Below, piece by piece: positions 16,271 through 25,774 of a DNA stretch of 54,525 bases. Below the pieces are notes generated by a model. It saw only the letters and a list, made by a program, of their open reading frames with translations. It did not search any database and had not been told where the DNA came from. The translations under genes were made by a program, and so were the position numbers. Source of the DNA: Pirellulales bacterium (GTDB taxonomy: Bacteria; Planctomycetota; Planctomycetia; Pirellulales; JADZDJ01); the NCBI GenBank assembly GCA_020851115.1, contig JADZDJ010000143.1, positions 1-54,525 of the forward strand. The letters run 5' to 3'. Position 1 is the stretch's first letter. Every line of letters begins with the position of its first letter.

Positions 16271-19200
16271 GCGCACACCTCGCTGGACCAGTGAGTAAGC
16301 TCCTGTTGCAAACGGCTTAATTCATAGCGCAGCGCGTTTAAATGAACGTCGGCGGAATCGAGTTCGCCGGCACGACCGTCGGCCTCCAATTGCCGTGCGA
16401 CGTCGGCTCCGGGCAACGCGCTTAAATTCAGTAGCGCGCCTTTGAGCGCATGAGCGGCTTTTTGGACGATCGCTGCCTCGCGCCGTTGACCGCCGGCTTC
16501 GATTTCCGTCAGCAATTGCGGCGCGGACTGCAAATATAATTCGATCATCTCGGCCATCAGCGTGCCGTCGTGCTCGACGCGCTTCAACAAAGAATCGAAA
16601 TCGATCGCCGAGGGCGCTTCTGGCGAGATTGATTCGCGAGGGCCGTCGGGGCCTCCGTCGACCTTGCGGGTGGAGGTATCGCGGCGTGTTGATTCATCCG
16701 CGGGCGAACGCGACAACTTCGCTGCCAAGGCTTGTTCGATCGCGTCGAACAATTGCTGGGCGTACAGCGGTTTTGAGAGATAACCGTCCATGCCCGCCGC
16801 CAGGCACGCTTCGCGATCTCCTTTCATGGCACGGGCGGTCATCGCAATAATCGGCAGGTGCTCGGCGGTTGTTCGCTCGCGTTCTCGAATCGCCGCGGTC
16901 GCGGCGAAGCCGTCCATCTCCGGCATCTGCACATCCATCAACACCAGGTCAAAGTCACCGTTCTGGAGAGCTTCGAGCGCCGCGCGGCCATGATCGACCG
17001 CCGTCACTTCGTAGTGGTGCTTTCGCAAAATTCCCATCGCCACGCGCTGATTCACCGGATTGTCTTCCGCCAGCAGAATCTTGGTGTGCTTGGAGGGTTC
17101 CACTTCACAGCGCTGGTTGATTGCTGTCGTGGCATCGAGTCGATCGGCGGCGTCGCGCGGCGTCTTGACTGCGCTGAGTGCATTGACGATCGCATTGTAC
17201 AGTTCCGATTGCTTGATCGGCTTGGTCAAGCATGCGGCGATGCCTAAATCACGGCAGCGCTTCGAGTCGAGCAATTGCCCCACCGAGGTCAGCATCATCA
17301 CCGTTGCGCCCAGGGTGTGTTGCCGCCGTTGCATTTCTTCGGCGACGGTAAAGCCATCCATCCGCGGCATCTGCGCGTCGAGCAAAATCAGCGAAAAAGG
17401 CTCGCCGTCCTGCGCCGCCGTTTTCAGGTCCGCCAGCGCCGTCGGACCATCGCCGGCGACGGTCGGCTTCATTTTCCAATTGGTCAAGATTTCATCCAGA
17501 ATTCGGCGATTGGTCGCGTTGTCATCGACGACCAACACGCGGAGGCCGATTAATTCGTCGGCAGCATCTCGCCCGCAAACGTGGGATGCGCCATGTCCCA
17601 CGGCGAAGCGCGCCGTAAAGTGAAACTTGCTCCCTGCGCCCGGCGCGCTTTCCACCCAGATCTTGCCTCCCATCAGTTGCACCAGTTGCGACGTAATGGC
17701 CAAGCCCAGGCCGGTGCCGCCGTAGACGCGAGTGATCGATGTATCGGCCTGCTCAAATGCCTTGAACACGACCGCTTGCTTTTCGGGCGGAATGCCAATG
17801 CCGGTGTCGGTGATGCAAAAATGCAGGACCACTTCCTGCTCGCCATGCGACTCAACTTGGACGCGGACGACCACTTCGCCAACTTCCGTGAATTTCAGCG
17901 CATTGCCCACGAGGTTGACGACGATCTGCCGCAATCGGCCGGCGTCGCCAAACAACTGATGGGGCACGTCGCTGTGCATGTGGCACGCCAGTTCGAGATT
18001 TTTCTGATGCGCGCGAAAACCCAGCGATTTGCAGACATGGCCCAGCAGATCGGCAAGGTCGAAGTCGCTGTCGTCCAAAGTGAGCTTTCCGGCTTCGATC
18101 TTCGAAAAATCGAGGATGTCGTTGATCACCGTCAATAGCGAATCGGCGCACGTCGAGACGGTCTGCAAATATTCTCGTTGCGCGTCCGTCAACTCGGTGT
18201 CGAGCGCCAATTCGGTCATGCCGATAATGCCGTTCATCGGCGTGCGAATTTCGTGGCTCATGTTTGCCAGAAAGTCGCTCTTGGCCCGATTGGCCGCTTC
18301 GGCGGCCTCTTTGGCCCGTTGTAGCTCGGATTCCACTCGCTTGCGAACGGTAATGTCGCGAACGAACGCGCTGAACATCCAGGCCGAGTCGATTTGGAAG
18401 GCGGAGATCGTCAATTCCACGGGCAATTCGCCGCCGTCGCGGCGCCGTGCCACGATTTCCACCGGTCGGCCAAGTACCGAGCCTTCTCTCGTGATCAGGA
18501 AACGGTGGAATCCGGCGCAGTGGGCGTCGATGTAGCGATCGGGGATGATCGTTTCGGTGATTGGTTTCCCCGTCACTTCCTCGGCCGACCAACCGAACAT
18601 CGACTCCGCCTGACCGTTCCACTCGACGATCAGGCCTCGCTGGTTAATGGCGACAAAGGCGTCGGTGGCGGTTCGCAAAATGTTGCGTGCGCGCTCGTCG
18701 CTGGCATGCAATTGTTCGCTCCGCCTGATCGCGAGTTGCTCGATCGAAGCGTTCGTAGCTTCCATCTCAGCGGTCCGCTGGGCGATTTCCTGCATCTCGC
18801 GGACGCCGAGGATACAAGCGCGAATCAGAAATACGTCTTCAAACACGATCCAGCCGGTGTGTTCGAGCGACCGTAGCCAGGAGGCCGTCAGTACGCCAAA
18901 AACAGACTGCGGCCAGTAGATGCCACGGAAAAAATGATCGATGGCGACCACCGCGGAGGCCGTAATCAACACCTTCCAATCGCGGTAAAACGCCAGAAAC
19001 GCCAGCGAGCCGAAGACGTGGAAATGCGTTTCAATCCGTCCGCCGGTCAGATGAATCAGTAGCGCCGACATCAACATTTGGGCCGCGGCGATGATGTGTC
19101 GCGTGAGCACTCGCCCCGGTGCCCACACGGCAAGTGCCACAGGCCCGGCCGTAAGGAGGCCGCCCAGTACAATGGCGGCCCAAACATGAATGTGAACGTT

Positions 19201-19401
19201 GCTCGTCGCGCCTGCCCACGTCCGCGGCGAAAGCCAAAACGCCGTGGCAATGCTCGCCGCCCATTGCACGATCAGCAGCGCGGCGAACATGTGGTCGGTG
19301 CGCACGAACACTTTCTGCTGGTGCCGATGAAACAACTCGTCCGATCGTTGATGGACGAGCGATTGAAATTCGCCCGATGGAGAGGTGGTTTCCGCGGTCA
19401 T
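16267..19401 (-). CDS. Hybrid sensor histidine kinase (PAS, HisKA, two receivers, HPt)
   Basis: This 1044-residue membrane sensor starts at ATG 19401. Residues about 35-200 form hydrophobic helices with the sequence [18 protein letters not shown], an input module I have seen in planctomycete kinases. A PAS domain spans about 235-355. HisKA has His383 in SHEIRTPMN and the HATPase has TDTGIGIP and GGTGLGLAI. Receiver 1 has Asp675 ([11 protein letters not shown]), receiver 2 has Asp823 ([11 protein letters not shown]), and the HPt has His984 ([10 protein letters not shown]). The full phosphorelay suggests that HPt His984 passes phosphate to the GGDEF regulator encoded immediately downstream. The signal is unknown. 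The frame is open to 19464 through a TTG, which is less likely. Confidence 0.93.
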   Translation of the reverse strand: MTAETTSPSGEFQSLVHQRSDELFHRHQQKVFVRTDHMFAALLIVQWAASIATAFWLSPRTWAGATSNVHIHVWAAIVLGGLLTAGPVALAVWAPGRVLTRHIIAAAQMLMSALLIHLTGGRIETHFHVFGSLAFLAFYRDWKVLITASAVVAIDHFFRGIYWPQSVFGVLTASWLRSLEHTGWIVFEDVFLIRACILGVREMQEIAQRTAEMEATNASIEQLAIRRSEQLHASDERARNILRTATDAFVAINQRGLIVEWNGQAESMFGWSAEEVTGKPITETIIPDRYIDAHCAGFHRFLITREGSVLGRPVEIVARRRDGGELPVELTISAFQIDSAWMFSAFVRDITVRKRVESELQRAKEAAEAANRAKSDFLANMSHEIRTPMNGIIGMTELALDTELTDAQREYLQTVSTCADSLLTVINDILDFSKIEAGKLTLDDSDFDLADLLGHVCKSLGFRAHQKNLELACHMHSDVPHQLFGDAGRLRQIVVNLVGNALKFTEVGEVVVRVQVESHGEQEVVLHFCITDTGIGIPPEKQAVVFKAFEQADTSITRVYGGTGLGLAITSQLVQLMGGKIWVESAPGAGSKFHFTARFAVGHGASHVCGRDAADELIGLRVLVVDDNATNRRILDEILTNWKMKPTVAGDGPTALADLKTAAQDGEPFSLILLDAQMPRMDGFTVAEEMQRRQHTLGATVMMLTSVGQLLDSKRCRDLGIAACLTKPIKQSELYNAIVNALSAVKTPRDAADRLDATTAINQRCEVEPSKHTKILLAEDNPVNQRVAMGILRKHHYEVTAVDHGRAALEALQNGDFDLVLMDVQMPEMDGFAATAAIRERERTTAEHLPIIAMTARAMKGDREACLAAGMDGYLSKPLYAQQLFDAIEQALAAKLSRSPADESTRRDTSTRKVDGGPDGPRESISPEAPSAIDFDSLLKRVEHDGTLMAEMIELYLQSAPQLLTEIEAGGQRREAAIVQKAAHALKGALLNLSALPGADVARQLEADGRAGELDSADVHLNALRYELSRLQQELTHWSSEVCA

Positions 19402-19432
19402 GGCGTGAAGTTTTTTAGTCGATGAACGATAG

Positions 19433-20050
19433 TCAGTTGCGATCTTCAACGATCGGGCATCCAAACACCGCGGCCCGCTCGACGCTCGCTTGGCCGCCAG
19501 TCAGTAGCGAAACAATCGCCGATTTGCCCACATTTTCGCCTTCGTGTCCGCGCGATAGCGTAATGCCGCCGCTAAAGAGCAGTTCACCGGCCGAATCGTA
19601 CAGCAGTGCGTGGCCCGAAGTGATGACGTGAAACGTCTGTGCGAGCTTGCCATCGGGATCGAACACCAGATGCACGCCGGGAATCTCCTCGGCGCGATGC
19701 ACAAGGTCGGTTTGCTGCCACGAGCTGTCCGCGTCCGGTGGCTCGAACACGACCGCATAGCCAGTAAATCGCTCCACGGCTTTTGCTCTGATCCGCGCCA
19801 GCTCGGCGATGCTGGCCCGGGTGCAGGGACACTTCGGATGGACGAACAGCAGCAACGTTGGTCCGTCAGGATTCAGCGTCATCTGCGAGTTGGCGGGCCA
19901 GTGTGCAGGTGGCTCAATGGCGCGGGCGGGCGTATTGGCATATCGCCATAGCACAACCACGCCAGTCAACACGGCGGCCGACCAAACGGTAGCCAAGACA
20001 TACGCCCAACACGGTGTGCGAGCCGAAGTTGCGAGCTTTTGTGTTTGCAC
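19433..20050 (-). CDS. RedB-like membrane-anchored thioredoxin-fold protein
   Basis: This 205-residue protein has one N-terminal helix (YVLATVWSAAVLTGVVVLW) and a periplasmic thioredoxin-like domain. The active-site region reads LLLFVHPKCPCTRASIAELA, with Cys74 and Cys76 as a CxC in place of CxxC. This HPxCPCTRAS signature is what I associate with RedB-type proteins. Near the end AVFGCPI holds a third cysteine. A redox or peroxiredoxin-like function is inferred, not shown. The start appears to be GTG 20050 with no clear ribosome-binding site. It lies 31 bases upstream of the hybrid kinase gene, so it may be the first gene of that operon and could report envelope redox state, which is speculative. 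Confidence 0.72.
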   Translation of the reverse strand: MQTQKLATSARTPCWAYVLATVWSAAVLTGVVVLWRYANTPARAIEPPAHWPANSQMTLNPDGPTLLLFVHPKCPCTRASIAELARIRAKAVERFTGYAVVFEPPDADSSWQQTDLVHRAEEIPGVHLVFDPDGKLAQTFHVITSGHALLYDSAGELLFSGGITLSRGHEGENVGKSAIVSLLTGGQASVERAAVFGCPIVEDRN

Positions 20051-20417
20051 GATTGATTGCCGAATTCAGCGCCGCCCTGATCGCCGGACGGCCTAGGGTA
20101 AGAACCGTTCTGCGGGAAATGCCGATTTCCGCCTATCATTCAATAGCTCACGGCGTCGGCACGAGCGATCGGCAGCAGCCCGTCGGTAAGAATTACGCTG
20201 GAAAAGTTCTGCGCTAAATCGCTGCCGCGATGGAACAAGCCGAAAACGCTCGCTCGATCAAAGCGAGGCGGCTCGATCTAGATTTGCTCGCTATAGCGAA
20301 TAACGCGATTGCAACGAGCGGTCGATTCGAGAGTCTCTGAGCTGGGTCGGGATGGCGCGCCGATTGCCGCCGCCGCGCGTCTCCGTGGGCCGTCGCACAG
20401 CACTCGCGCGCGACCTG
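20051..20417. other. Intergenic stretch of 367 bases
   Basis: This lies between the AAA+ ATPase stop (20418) and the RedB-like start (20050), both on the minus strand, and should hold a terminator and the promoter of the signalling operon. I see no clear hairpin with a T run, no consensus promoter and no supported gene. Confidence 0.4.
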
Positions 20418-21974
20418 CTACATGACCGCAAAATAATTCTCTACCGCGAAATCGAAATACTCGGCGGTCAATTCGAGCGGCTGCTTTTTAAACCGACAAA
20501 AATTCCGCACTTGCATGAGCAAGTCGCGCGGCTGACAACAGCGGAATTTTCGGTTCGCCGCACGGTAGTGCGTTTCGATCAAATAGTCGACCGATTCGTC
20601 GCAGTATTCAAAGCCGACTTTGGGGCACATCAGCTTGAACAGGTCGCGAAATTCCTCTTCCGTCGGATCGACAACTTCAATCTTGTATGGAATTCGTCGC
20701 AAAAAGGCGTCGTCGACCAATTCTCTCGGCTCTAGATTCGTCGAGAAGATAATCAACTGATCGAAGGGAACCTGGATTTTCTTGCCGCTGGGCAGGTTCA
20801 AATAGTCGTAGCGCTTCTCGAGCGGCACGATCCAGCGATTGAGCAATTCATCGGTGCTCATTTTCTGTCGACCGAAGTCGTCGATCACCAGCGTTCCGCA
20901 GTTGCTTTTCAGTTGCAGCGGCGCCTCGCTGGTTCCGGTCGATGTATTGAGGGCGACTTCCAAGTTGTCCATCGTTAATTCACCCCCGGCGACGATCGTC
21001 GGTCGGCGGATACGGATCCACCGCCGATCGATTCTTCGGCTGTCGAGCAGTTCGCCGCGGTCTTCCAGCGGCGCTTCCTGATGATTGCTGGGATCGAACA
21101 GCCGGATGATCTCGCCATCAATGGCGATCGCCCGCGGAATCCAGATGAATTGCCCGAACGCCCGCGTGACTCGTTCCGCGATGCTCGTCTTGCCGTTGCC
21201 GGGCGCGCCGTACAGGAACAAGCCGCGGCCCGAATTGATCGCCGGACCCAGCCGCGACATCATCCGCTGGCTGATCAGCAGATCGTCGAACGCCCGCTGC
21301 AAGTCTTCCGGCGTGGGATGTTGCTTGGTCAGCGATTGAGCGGAGACGCTGTCGATATAATCGGTGAGATGCACCGGCGCGGAACCAAAATACGTGCAAT
21401 GTTCCGCGTGACGCCGCGCCCGTTCGCGGCCTAAGTCGGTGAGCTGAAATTGATAATCGTTCATCGGCGCAGAGCTGCGGTGAACCAACAGTTGATCTTG
21501 CTTCATCTGCCGCAGCAGTTCTTCGATCAGCCCGAAGGGAAGGCGGACCTGCTCGGCCACGTCTCGGCCTGAAGCATCGCCGCGCGCGAGCAGAAACTTC
21601 AGCACGAGCGATTCCACTTCGCTTTCCGCGAGTTGGGCACTGTGAAACGAAGCTGGCTCCGTGGGATAATAGTCGTCGGCCAATTCGCCGCCGGGCACGT
21701 CGTCGGCTTCGCCGGGCTGCGCATCGGAATCGCGTTTGCCGAAGCTCCGGGCGGCCGCGGGCGACGCTCCCTCTCCGGCTTGACCGGTCAATCGCGAGAT
21801 GCGCGACAGCAATTGATCCAATTTTTCCTGCCGTTCGCGTTCGACCTGCGCCGCGGCGGCCGATTTGGCTTCTTCATAATTGGGTGTCGTCGCGGCCACG
21901 GCCGACCAGGAATCGGCCGCAGCGCCCCCTTCGGAGAGACGAGTCAACAGTTCTGGCGCAACTTGATCCGGCAT
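20418..21974 (-). CDS. AAA+ ATPase with winged-helix-like N-terminal region
   Basis: This 518-residue cytoplasmic protein has residues 35-60 as a short coiled coil and 60-110 low in complexity. Residues about 112-190 look like a winged helix ([20 protein letters not shown], then [19 protein letters not shown]). The AAA+ core follows with Walker A GAPGNGKT at 256-263, Walker B TLVIDDF at about 361-367, a sensor-like [15 protein letters not shown] and an arginine-finger region [11 protein letters not shown]. It resembles a planctomycete-wide group of predicted ATPases without assigned function. It is neither ClpX- nor RuvB-like in its flanks. ATG 21974 is preferred to TTG or ATG codons further upstream. 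folC lies upstream on the same strand with a 234-base gap. Confidence 0.85.
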   Translation of the reverse strand: MPDQVAPELLTRLSEGGAAADSWSAVAATTPNYEEAKSAAAAQVERERQEKLDQLLSRISRLTGQAGEGASPAAARSFGKRDSDAQPGEADDVPGGELADDYYPTEPASFHSAQLAESEVESLVLKFLLARGDASGRDVAEQVRLPFGLIEELLRQMKQDQLLVHRSSAPMNDYQFQLTDLGRERARRHAEHCTYFGSAPVHLTDYIDSVSAQSLTKQHPTPEDLQRAFDDLLISQRMMSRLGPAINSGRGLFLYGAPGNGKTSIAERVTRAFGQFIWIPRAIAIDGEIIRLFDPSNHQEAPLEDRGELLDSRRIDRRWIRIRRPTIVAGGELTMDNLEVALNTSTGTSEAPLQLKSNCGTLVIDDFGRQKMSTDELLNRWIVPLEKRYDYLNLPSGKKIQVPFDQLIIFSTNLEPRELVDDAFLRRIPYKIEVVDPTEEEFRDLFKLMCPKVGFEYCDESVDYLIETHYRAANRKFRCCQPRDLLMQVRNFCRFKKQPLELTAEYFDFAVENYFAVM

Positions 21975-22208
21975 CATCGTACTCGCGGTGCAAGGAACGA
22001 AAAACGACGGACGAGAAACCAACAGACCAAGTCCGCCAAAGCAACCATACGTCGCCATTGGCATGGGTCAAATGAGGGGGTCATGTCCGATGAAAAGGAC
22101 GTCCCTCTGGCCGTTCGCCGAGCATTTCCTACAGACATCGGCGGCGATGGGGCGCTCGGCGCCCGCCGCGAGGTCGAGTCCGGCAAATGATTCCCGCTCA
22201 CGAGCGAA

Positions 22209-23627
22209 TCATGCCGCAGCGAATTTGCGTCCCAATTGGAGCGGCCGTCGCGCGATTTCGGCTCGCATTTCCGCGGCCAAAAAGAACGAGCCGGTGGCGC
22301 AAATCAGATGGTTGGGCGTCGCCAGCCGATGGACGACGTCCCAAGCCGCGGCCGGGTTTTCGCACTCGAAGCGCGGTATCGACGAAATCTCCGCGGCACA
22401 CAGTCCGAGCTGTTCCAGGCCGACGGCGCGTGGATTGTTCTCGTACCGCGTAAGGATGACCGTTTCGAATTGCGGCAATAGCCGTCGCAGCATGCCGCCG
22501 ACATCTTTGTCTTGCGTGGTGGCGAACACCAGCAAGCGGTGCGGCGCGGTGAAACTTTCGTTCAGCGTTTCGATCAGCGATTCAATCGAAGCCAAATTAT
22601 GCGCAGCATCGACAACCACCGTGGGTTGCCGCGACACGATTTCGATCCGACCAGGCCAGCGCAATTCGGCCAGACCGCGTCGCACCGCATGTTCCGACAA
22701 ATTCCAGCCTTGTGCGCGAAGCTCGTCGAGCGTGGCCAGTGCCACGGCGGCGTTGGACGCTTGATGCCGTCCCAAGAGTCCAAGTTCGATCTGTCCGATT
22801 CGTTGCGGCGCGACGCGGTTGCGCGATTCAAAATCCATCACGCCGTGCGCAGCGTCCTGTGAATTTACCTCCCGCGGAGGCGCGTAGTGATACGAAAAAT
22901 CGACGCCCAGTTGAACAAGCCGGCTGCCACTTTCCTGGGCAACGCGCTCGATGACGCGTCGAGGTTCGGCGTCTACGACTCCGCTCACCACCGGCACGCC
23001 GGGCTTGATAATGCCCGCTTTTTCTTCCGCGATCGCCGCCAGCGTGTTGCCGAGTTGCTTGGTGTGGTCGAAGCTGATGCTGGTGATGGCCGAGACCATC
23101 GGCCGGCAGACGTTGGTGCTGTCGAGTCGCCCGCCAAGGCCCACTTCCAAGACGGCAGCGTCGGTGTTGACGTTGGCGAAATGCAGCATGGCGAGCGCCG
23201 TCGTGATTTCAAAATAGGTTGGGCCGCACTCCATCGGTTCGTGCCGTGCGGCTGCTTGATCCATTTGCTCGACGATCGGTTGCGCCTGGCGGACGAGTGC
23301 CACAAACTCCACTGGCGCGCACATTTGGCAATCAACTTGGATTCGCTCCTCAATCCGTTCCAAATGTGGCGACGTGTACAACCCGGTGCGGTAGCCGGCG
23401 GCCGTCAATGCCGCGGCAATCATCGCCGAGGTGGAGCCTTTGCCTTTGGTACCGGCGACATGCACGATTCGCAGCTTTTCCTGCGGATTGCCAAGCCGAG
23501 CTAGTAAGTCGCGCATTCGGTCGAGCCGAAACTCCCGCCGGTGGTAGGGAATCCAAAGCGCCCGCTCGTAGTCGATTCGACCGAAGAGAAATGCCAGCGC
23601 TTCAGCATGGCCCGGTGAGTCGTTCAT
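22209..23627 (-). CDS. folC: Folylpolyglutamate/dihydrofolate synthase
   Basis: This 472-residue Mur-ligase-family enzyme has the P-loop GTKGKGST at 59-66, TSPHLERIEERIQVD, the Mur-family LGGRLDSTN and a C-terminal DAAHN motif (VVVDAAHNLASIE). It adds glutamate to folates and, in most bacteria, makes dihydrofolate from dihydropteroate. Length is slightly above the usual 420-430 residues. The start at ATG 23627 gives the standard EALAFLFGRIDYE opening. It stands alone, with the AAA+ gene downstream on the same strand. Confidence 0.93.
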   Translation of the reverse strand: MNDSPGHAEALAFLFGRIDYERALWIPYHRREFRLDRMRDLLARLGNPQEKLRIVHVAGTKGKGSTSAMIAAALTAAGYRTGLYTSPHLERIEERIQVDCQMCAPVEFVALVRQAQPIVEQMDQAAARHEPMECGPTYFEITTALAMLHFANVNTDAAVLEVGLGGRLDSTNVCRPMVSAITSISFDHTKQLGNTLAAIAEEKAGIIKPGVPVVSGVVDAEPRRVIERVAQESGSRLVQLGVDFSYHYAPPREVNSQDAAHGVMDFESRNRVAPQRIGQIELGLLGRHQASNAAVALATLDELRAQGWNLSEHAVRRGLAELRWPGRIEIVSRQPTVVVDAAHNLASIESLIETLNESFTAPHRLLVFATTQDKDVGGMLRRLLPQFETVILTRYENNPRAVGLEQLGLCAAEISSIPRFECENPAAAWDVVHRLATPNHLICATGSFFLAAEMRAEIARRPLQLGRKFAAA

Positions 23628-23882
23628 AGGTTCGCATGGCCCGCCAAGCGGATCGGGGCCTGCAATGGATTTTAAGCGGCGGAATTCCAGCCCGCCAGTT
23701 TAATCACGGGGGTGAAATATGTCGCGGGGCGGTCGATAGAAAGCGAGAACGACTCGCGGCCAGAAACATCGAAAATCGGCTGCCGGCCGCAGGCAAACGC
23801 GGTCCCCGGCGGCAAGCCGTGCTGCGGCGCTTGGCCGCAAAATCAATGACGCGACACTACCATCGGCCTCAGAAAGCCGTCA

Positions 23883-24065
23883 CTAGGTGCGGCAAACCCC
23901 TTCAACCCGCAGTTTTTCGCAGAGTTGACGTAACTCGTCGAGATCGCGACGGACTGCTTCGGCCCAAATTCCATCGCCAGCGCGGCTGGTTTGCCACTGG
24001 TCGGCACACGTCCTCAAGTGCTCGACAATGTCTTTCATCCACATGAATGTGTTGCGGCGGTCCAT
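23883..24065 (-). CDS. Small conserved-looking protein, function unknown
   Basis: This 60-residue protein starts at ATG 24065 (MDRRNTFMWMKDIVEHLRTC). It continues with helical, charged sequence containing GIWAEAVRRDLDELRQLCEK. GGA lies 10 bases before the ATG. Composition and helical periodicity argue for a real gene, and it resembles small planctomycete proteins of no known role. There are three cysteines but no zinc-finger spacing. A longer frame to 24161 adds unrelated sequence. It is isolated between folC and a gene-poor region. Confidence 0.6.
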   Translation of the reverse strand: MDRRNTFMWMKDIVEHLRTCADQWQTSRAGDGIWAEAVRRDLDELRQLCEKLRVEGVCRT

Positions 24066-24788
24066 CGCAGGGATCCTTGTTTTGATGCTTGCCCAAAGGC
24101 GAGTTGTCCTGGGTATTGAGAGTTGGAAAGCATCTGTTGTGCCAGACGGGTGCTGGAGCATATATTAATGGAGAAAATAGAATGTAAGTCATTGATCTCA
24201 TATCACTTACAGCAATAGCGCTACGGTTGGATTCCGACGGTTTACTAGTTGAAAATGATTGCATCGTCACGATTCCAATTGCAAAAGGTACAATCGCTTC
24301 GCCGATTGCGGACCAAAGACATTTAGCGCGCGGGTGGCCAGATGCCGTTGTGCCGCAACCCTTCGTTTCGTACGCCGTGGAAGCTGCGCCTGAAAATCAT
24401 TTCGAATCCGCGTTTTTTCGCTGAATGGACTCTTGTGGAATGTTGGTTCCTTGAAAACTCCGACGAATTCATCGTATAGTGCGATTTCACAAGGCTTTGA
24501 TGCATCGATCCACGAACCATTTCCGGCCGTGCGGCGTAAAAAGGCGGGGCAATCGGCGGAGTCTTTTCGCGCGCCGTGGGCGTTGCCGCCAATGCATCTC
24601 CGTAGGCTCAATCGCTCATACTTTGATGAGGGGGGACTGACGCAGGCAACGTCGCTGAACTGACAACCATTCAGCCGATCGACGTTCAATTCAATTTCCG
24701 GCCCATATCCCCGTGCGTGCATCCTGATTCCCAGGATTTTTGCCTTTTTCAATCCAATTCTCAGTTCATATCGCAGGAGCGAACGAAA
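24066..24788. other. Gene-poor region of 723 bases before the ABC operon
   Basis: I see no supported gene here. It contains a plausible promoter (24451-24480, listed separately), and the ABC ATPase ribosome-binding site AGGAG lies at its right end. A 499-codon antisense frame at 24267-25766 mainly mirrors the ABC ATPase gene and has no domain. Confidence 0.5.
24451..24480 (+). promoter_or_regulatory. Possible sigma-70-type promoter of the ABC operon
   Basis: TTGAAA at 24451-24456 is separated by 18 bases from TATAGT at 24475-24480. Both are close to the TTGACA/TATAAT consensus. It is about 310 bases before the ABC ATPase ATG, which would give a long leader. It could be a chance match. Confidence 0.35.
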
Positions 24789-25724
24789 ATGTCGACAGCG
24801 GCGGCCCCAGCTCCCCAAGCTTCTCCCGCGGCAACGCCCGGCCCAGAGCCGGTCATCGAAACCCGGAATCTTTCCAAGACTTACCGCGATTTTTGGGGCC
24901 GTCAAAAAGTACGAGCTTTGCGTGCGCTCGATCTGACGGTCTATCGCGGAGAAGTTTTCGGCCTGCTCGGCCCGAATGGATCGGGAAAATCGACGACCAT
25001 CAAGCTGCTGCTCGGCTTGCTGTTTCCGACCACCGGTCGGGCAATCGTGCTGGGAAAAGATGCCACCGAAGTGCGAAAGAACGAGCGTATCGGATATTTG
25101 CCGGAGGAAACCTATCTTTATAAGTTTTTGAATGCCGAAGAGACCCTCGATTTCTATGGCCGATTGTTCGACATGCCGCCGGCCATTCGCAAACAGCGAT
25201 CGAACGAATTGATTCACAAAGTCGGATTGGCGGGCGCTCGCCGCCGGCAGATGCGCGAGTATTCCAAGGGGATGGCCCGTCGATTGGGCCTGGCTCAAGC
25301 GCTGATCAACAACCCCGACCTCATCTTGCTCGACGAGCCGACCAGTGGTCTCGATCCGATCGGGACTCGCGAGATGAAAGACCTGATTCTCAGCCTCAAA
25401 GCTCAAGGCAAAACCGTCGTCATGTGCAGCCATTTGCTGGCCGACGTGCAAGACGTTTGCGACCGAATTGCGATTCTTCATCAGGGCGAATTGAAAGAAC
25501 TCGGCCGCGTCGATAGTTTGCTCAAATTGCGCGATGTCACGCAAATTCGCACGAGCGCCTTGACCGATGCGTGCAAGGCCGAAATTCAATCCGTCGTCGA
25601 GCGCCATCACGGCCAAGTGTTCGGCATGGAAAACCCCACAACGACGCTTGAAGAACTGTTCCTCAGCATCGTCCACGACAGCGAAGCGCGACCGGGACGC
25701 AGAGCGCCTTCGGAATCTGCCTAA
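24789..25724 (+). CDS. ABC transporter ATP-binding protein
   Basis: This 311-residue protein starts at ATG 24789 with AGGAG nine bases upstream. After an Ala/Pro-rich lead of 20 residues come Walker [10 protein letters not shown] at 61-69, signature [15 protein letters not shown] from about 158, and Walker [14 protein letters not shown] at about 178-190. The H-loop is in [14 protein letters not shown]. It fits the CcmA/YhbG-like export class that works with a separate ABC-2-type permease, here the next gene (50 bases downstream). It would power transport at the inner membrane. The substrate is not readable from sequence. Confidence 0.95.
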   Translation: MSTAAAPAPQASPAATPGPEPVIETRNLSKTYRDFWGRQKVRALRALDLTVYRGEVFGLLGPNGSGKSTTIKLLLGLLFPTTGRAIVLGKDATEVRKNERIGYLPEETYLYKFLNAEETLDFYGRLFDMPPAIRKQRSNELIHKVGLAGARRRQMREYSKGMARRLGLAQALINNPDLILLDEPTSGLDPIGTREMKDLILSLKAQGKTVVMCSHLLADVQDVCDRIAILHQGELKELGRVDSLLKLRDVTQIRTSALTDACKAEIQSVVERHHGQVFGMENPTTTLEELFLSIVHDSEARPGRRAPSESA

Positions 25725-25752
25725 CGCTCGAATTTGTTTCGAATTCATTTTT

Positions 25753-25769
25753 TCGTCATTCGTCATTCG
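25753..25769. repeat. Heptanucleotide tandem repeat
   Basis: TCGTCATTCGTCATTCG is 2.4 copies of CGTCATT in period 7. It lies a few bases before the permease ATG, so it may affect translation spacing. Similar period-7 runs occur at 37860, 37891, 38195 and 41237. Confidence 0.8.
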
Positions 25770-25774
25770 CCCCC

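Noticed and set aside
24267-25766. A 499-codon minus-strand frame opposite the ABC ATPase
   Set aside because: It is antisense to a gene with full ABC motifs, has no domain or signal and reflects GC-rich codon bias.
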